This document shows, in pieces, positions 4,915 through 5,092 of a DNA stretch of 5,092 nt. The notes beneath the pieces were generated by a model. The model did not search any database and had not been told where the DNA came from. It saw nothing but the letters and a program-made list of their open reading frames with translations. The stretch comes from Nitrosopumilus sp. UBA526 (GTDB taxonomy: Archaea; Thermoproteota; Nitrososphaeria; Nitrososphaerales; Nitrosopumilaceae): positions 13,199 through 18,290 of the forward strand of contig DAXZ01000036.1 in the NCBI GenBank assembly GCA_002506665.1, written 5' to 3'. Both the position numbers and the translations under genes were made by a program. Each line of letters begins with the position of its first letter. The stretch's first letter is position 1.

Positions 4915-5092
4915 ATGGAAAATACAGACAAGGTCACACATGATGCTACCGAGATTGTAAAATTCACAAGTTCAGGATTTGTTGTAGATGTGAATAGTAT
5001 GATTAAGAGCAGGCAGTATACATTTTCATTTGTAGATTCAAAATATTTGATTTGGAAGAATGACTCGGGCGAACTTGTACTAAAGGAAATAC
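4915..5092 (+). CDS. Unknown protein, N-terminal fragment running off the right edge
   Basis: An open frame of 59 complete codons to the window end; its C-terminus is not in view. The family is not recognised. The start is soluble and acidic (MENTDKVTHDATEIVKF). The remainder alternates polar and hydrophobic residues in a way that suggests several beta strands (GFVVDV, QYTFSFV, YLIWKN, GELVLKEI). The chosen ATG has a TATA-like box at the leaderless distance. The frame is open further upstream: beginning at ATG 4789 would add 42 residues including a short hydrophobic run (VMILTIFLAGL), which might mimic a weak signal or membrane segment. I consider that less likely because no promoter or ribosome site supports it. 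Confidence 0.6.
   Translation, partial: MENTDKVTHDATEIVKFTSSGFVVDVNSMIKSRQYTFSFVDSKYLIWKNDSGELVLKEI

Noticed and set aside
1..5092. Mobile element, defence island or CRISPR array.
   Set aside because: There are no transposase or integrase frames, no long terminal repeats, no regularly spaced repeats and no defence-associated nuclease sets. The phosphoesterase and SWIM pair alone do not justify such a claim.

Overview
The window looks like ordinary chromosome from an ammonia-oxidising thaumarchaeon (Nitrososphaerota), perhaps the Nitrosotenuis/Nitrosopumilus side of the group. The case rests on four things: an archaeal-type A-ATP synthase subunit F, a COG1407/MJ0037-type phosphoesterase, small archaeal-looking orphan proteins, and AT-rich TATA-like boxes about 20-30 bases upstream of start codons with no convincing Shine-Dalgarno sites (leaderless transcription). 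Base composition by eye is near 40% GC. The genus is an inference.

Layout. Bases 1-1533 (+) are the 3' half of carB, the large subunit of carbamoyl-phosphate synthase, entering from the left edge. Its stop lies 2 bases from the stop of a convergent gene (1536-2285, -) for a COG1407-type metallophosphoesterase. That gene shares a 34-bp bidirectional promoter with a small SWIM zinc-finger protein (2320-2616, +). An 83-residue acidic orphan follows (2660-2911, +), converging with a 99-residue orphan on the other strand (2918-3217, -). A 90-bp divergent spacer then leads to a stand-alone A-ATP synthase subunit F gene with a GTG start (3308-3601, +) and a zinc-dependent medium-chain dehydrogenase (3634-4662, +). 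About 250 bp without a confident gene follows, holding short direct and inverted repeats. The beginning of another unknown gene (4915 onward, +) runs off the right edge.

How the genes relate. This is not an operon for one pathway. Almost every gene appears to carry its own promoter, even where the gap to the same-strand gene upstream is only 32-43 bp. The window mixes housekeeping functions (pyrimidine/arginine precursor synthesis, energy coupling) with a plausible nucleic-acid maintenance pair (phosphoesterase plus SWIM protein) that shares one divergent promoter. I see no mobile element, CRISPR array, rRNA or tRNA, and no convincing new multi-gene system. The most useful leads are the shared phosphoesterase/SWIM promoter, the resemblance of CarB to the eukaryotic CAD/CPS1 type, the detached ATP synthase subunit F, and the repeat-bearing spacer at 4663-4914.
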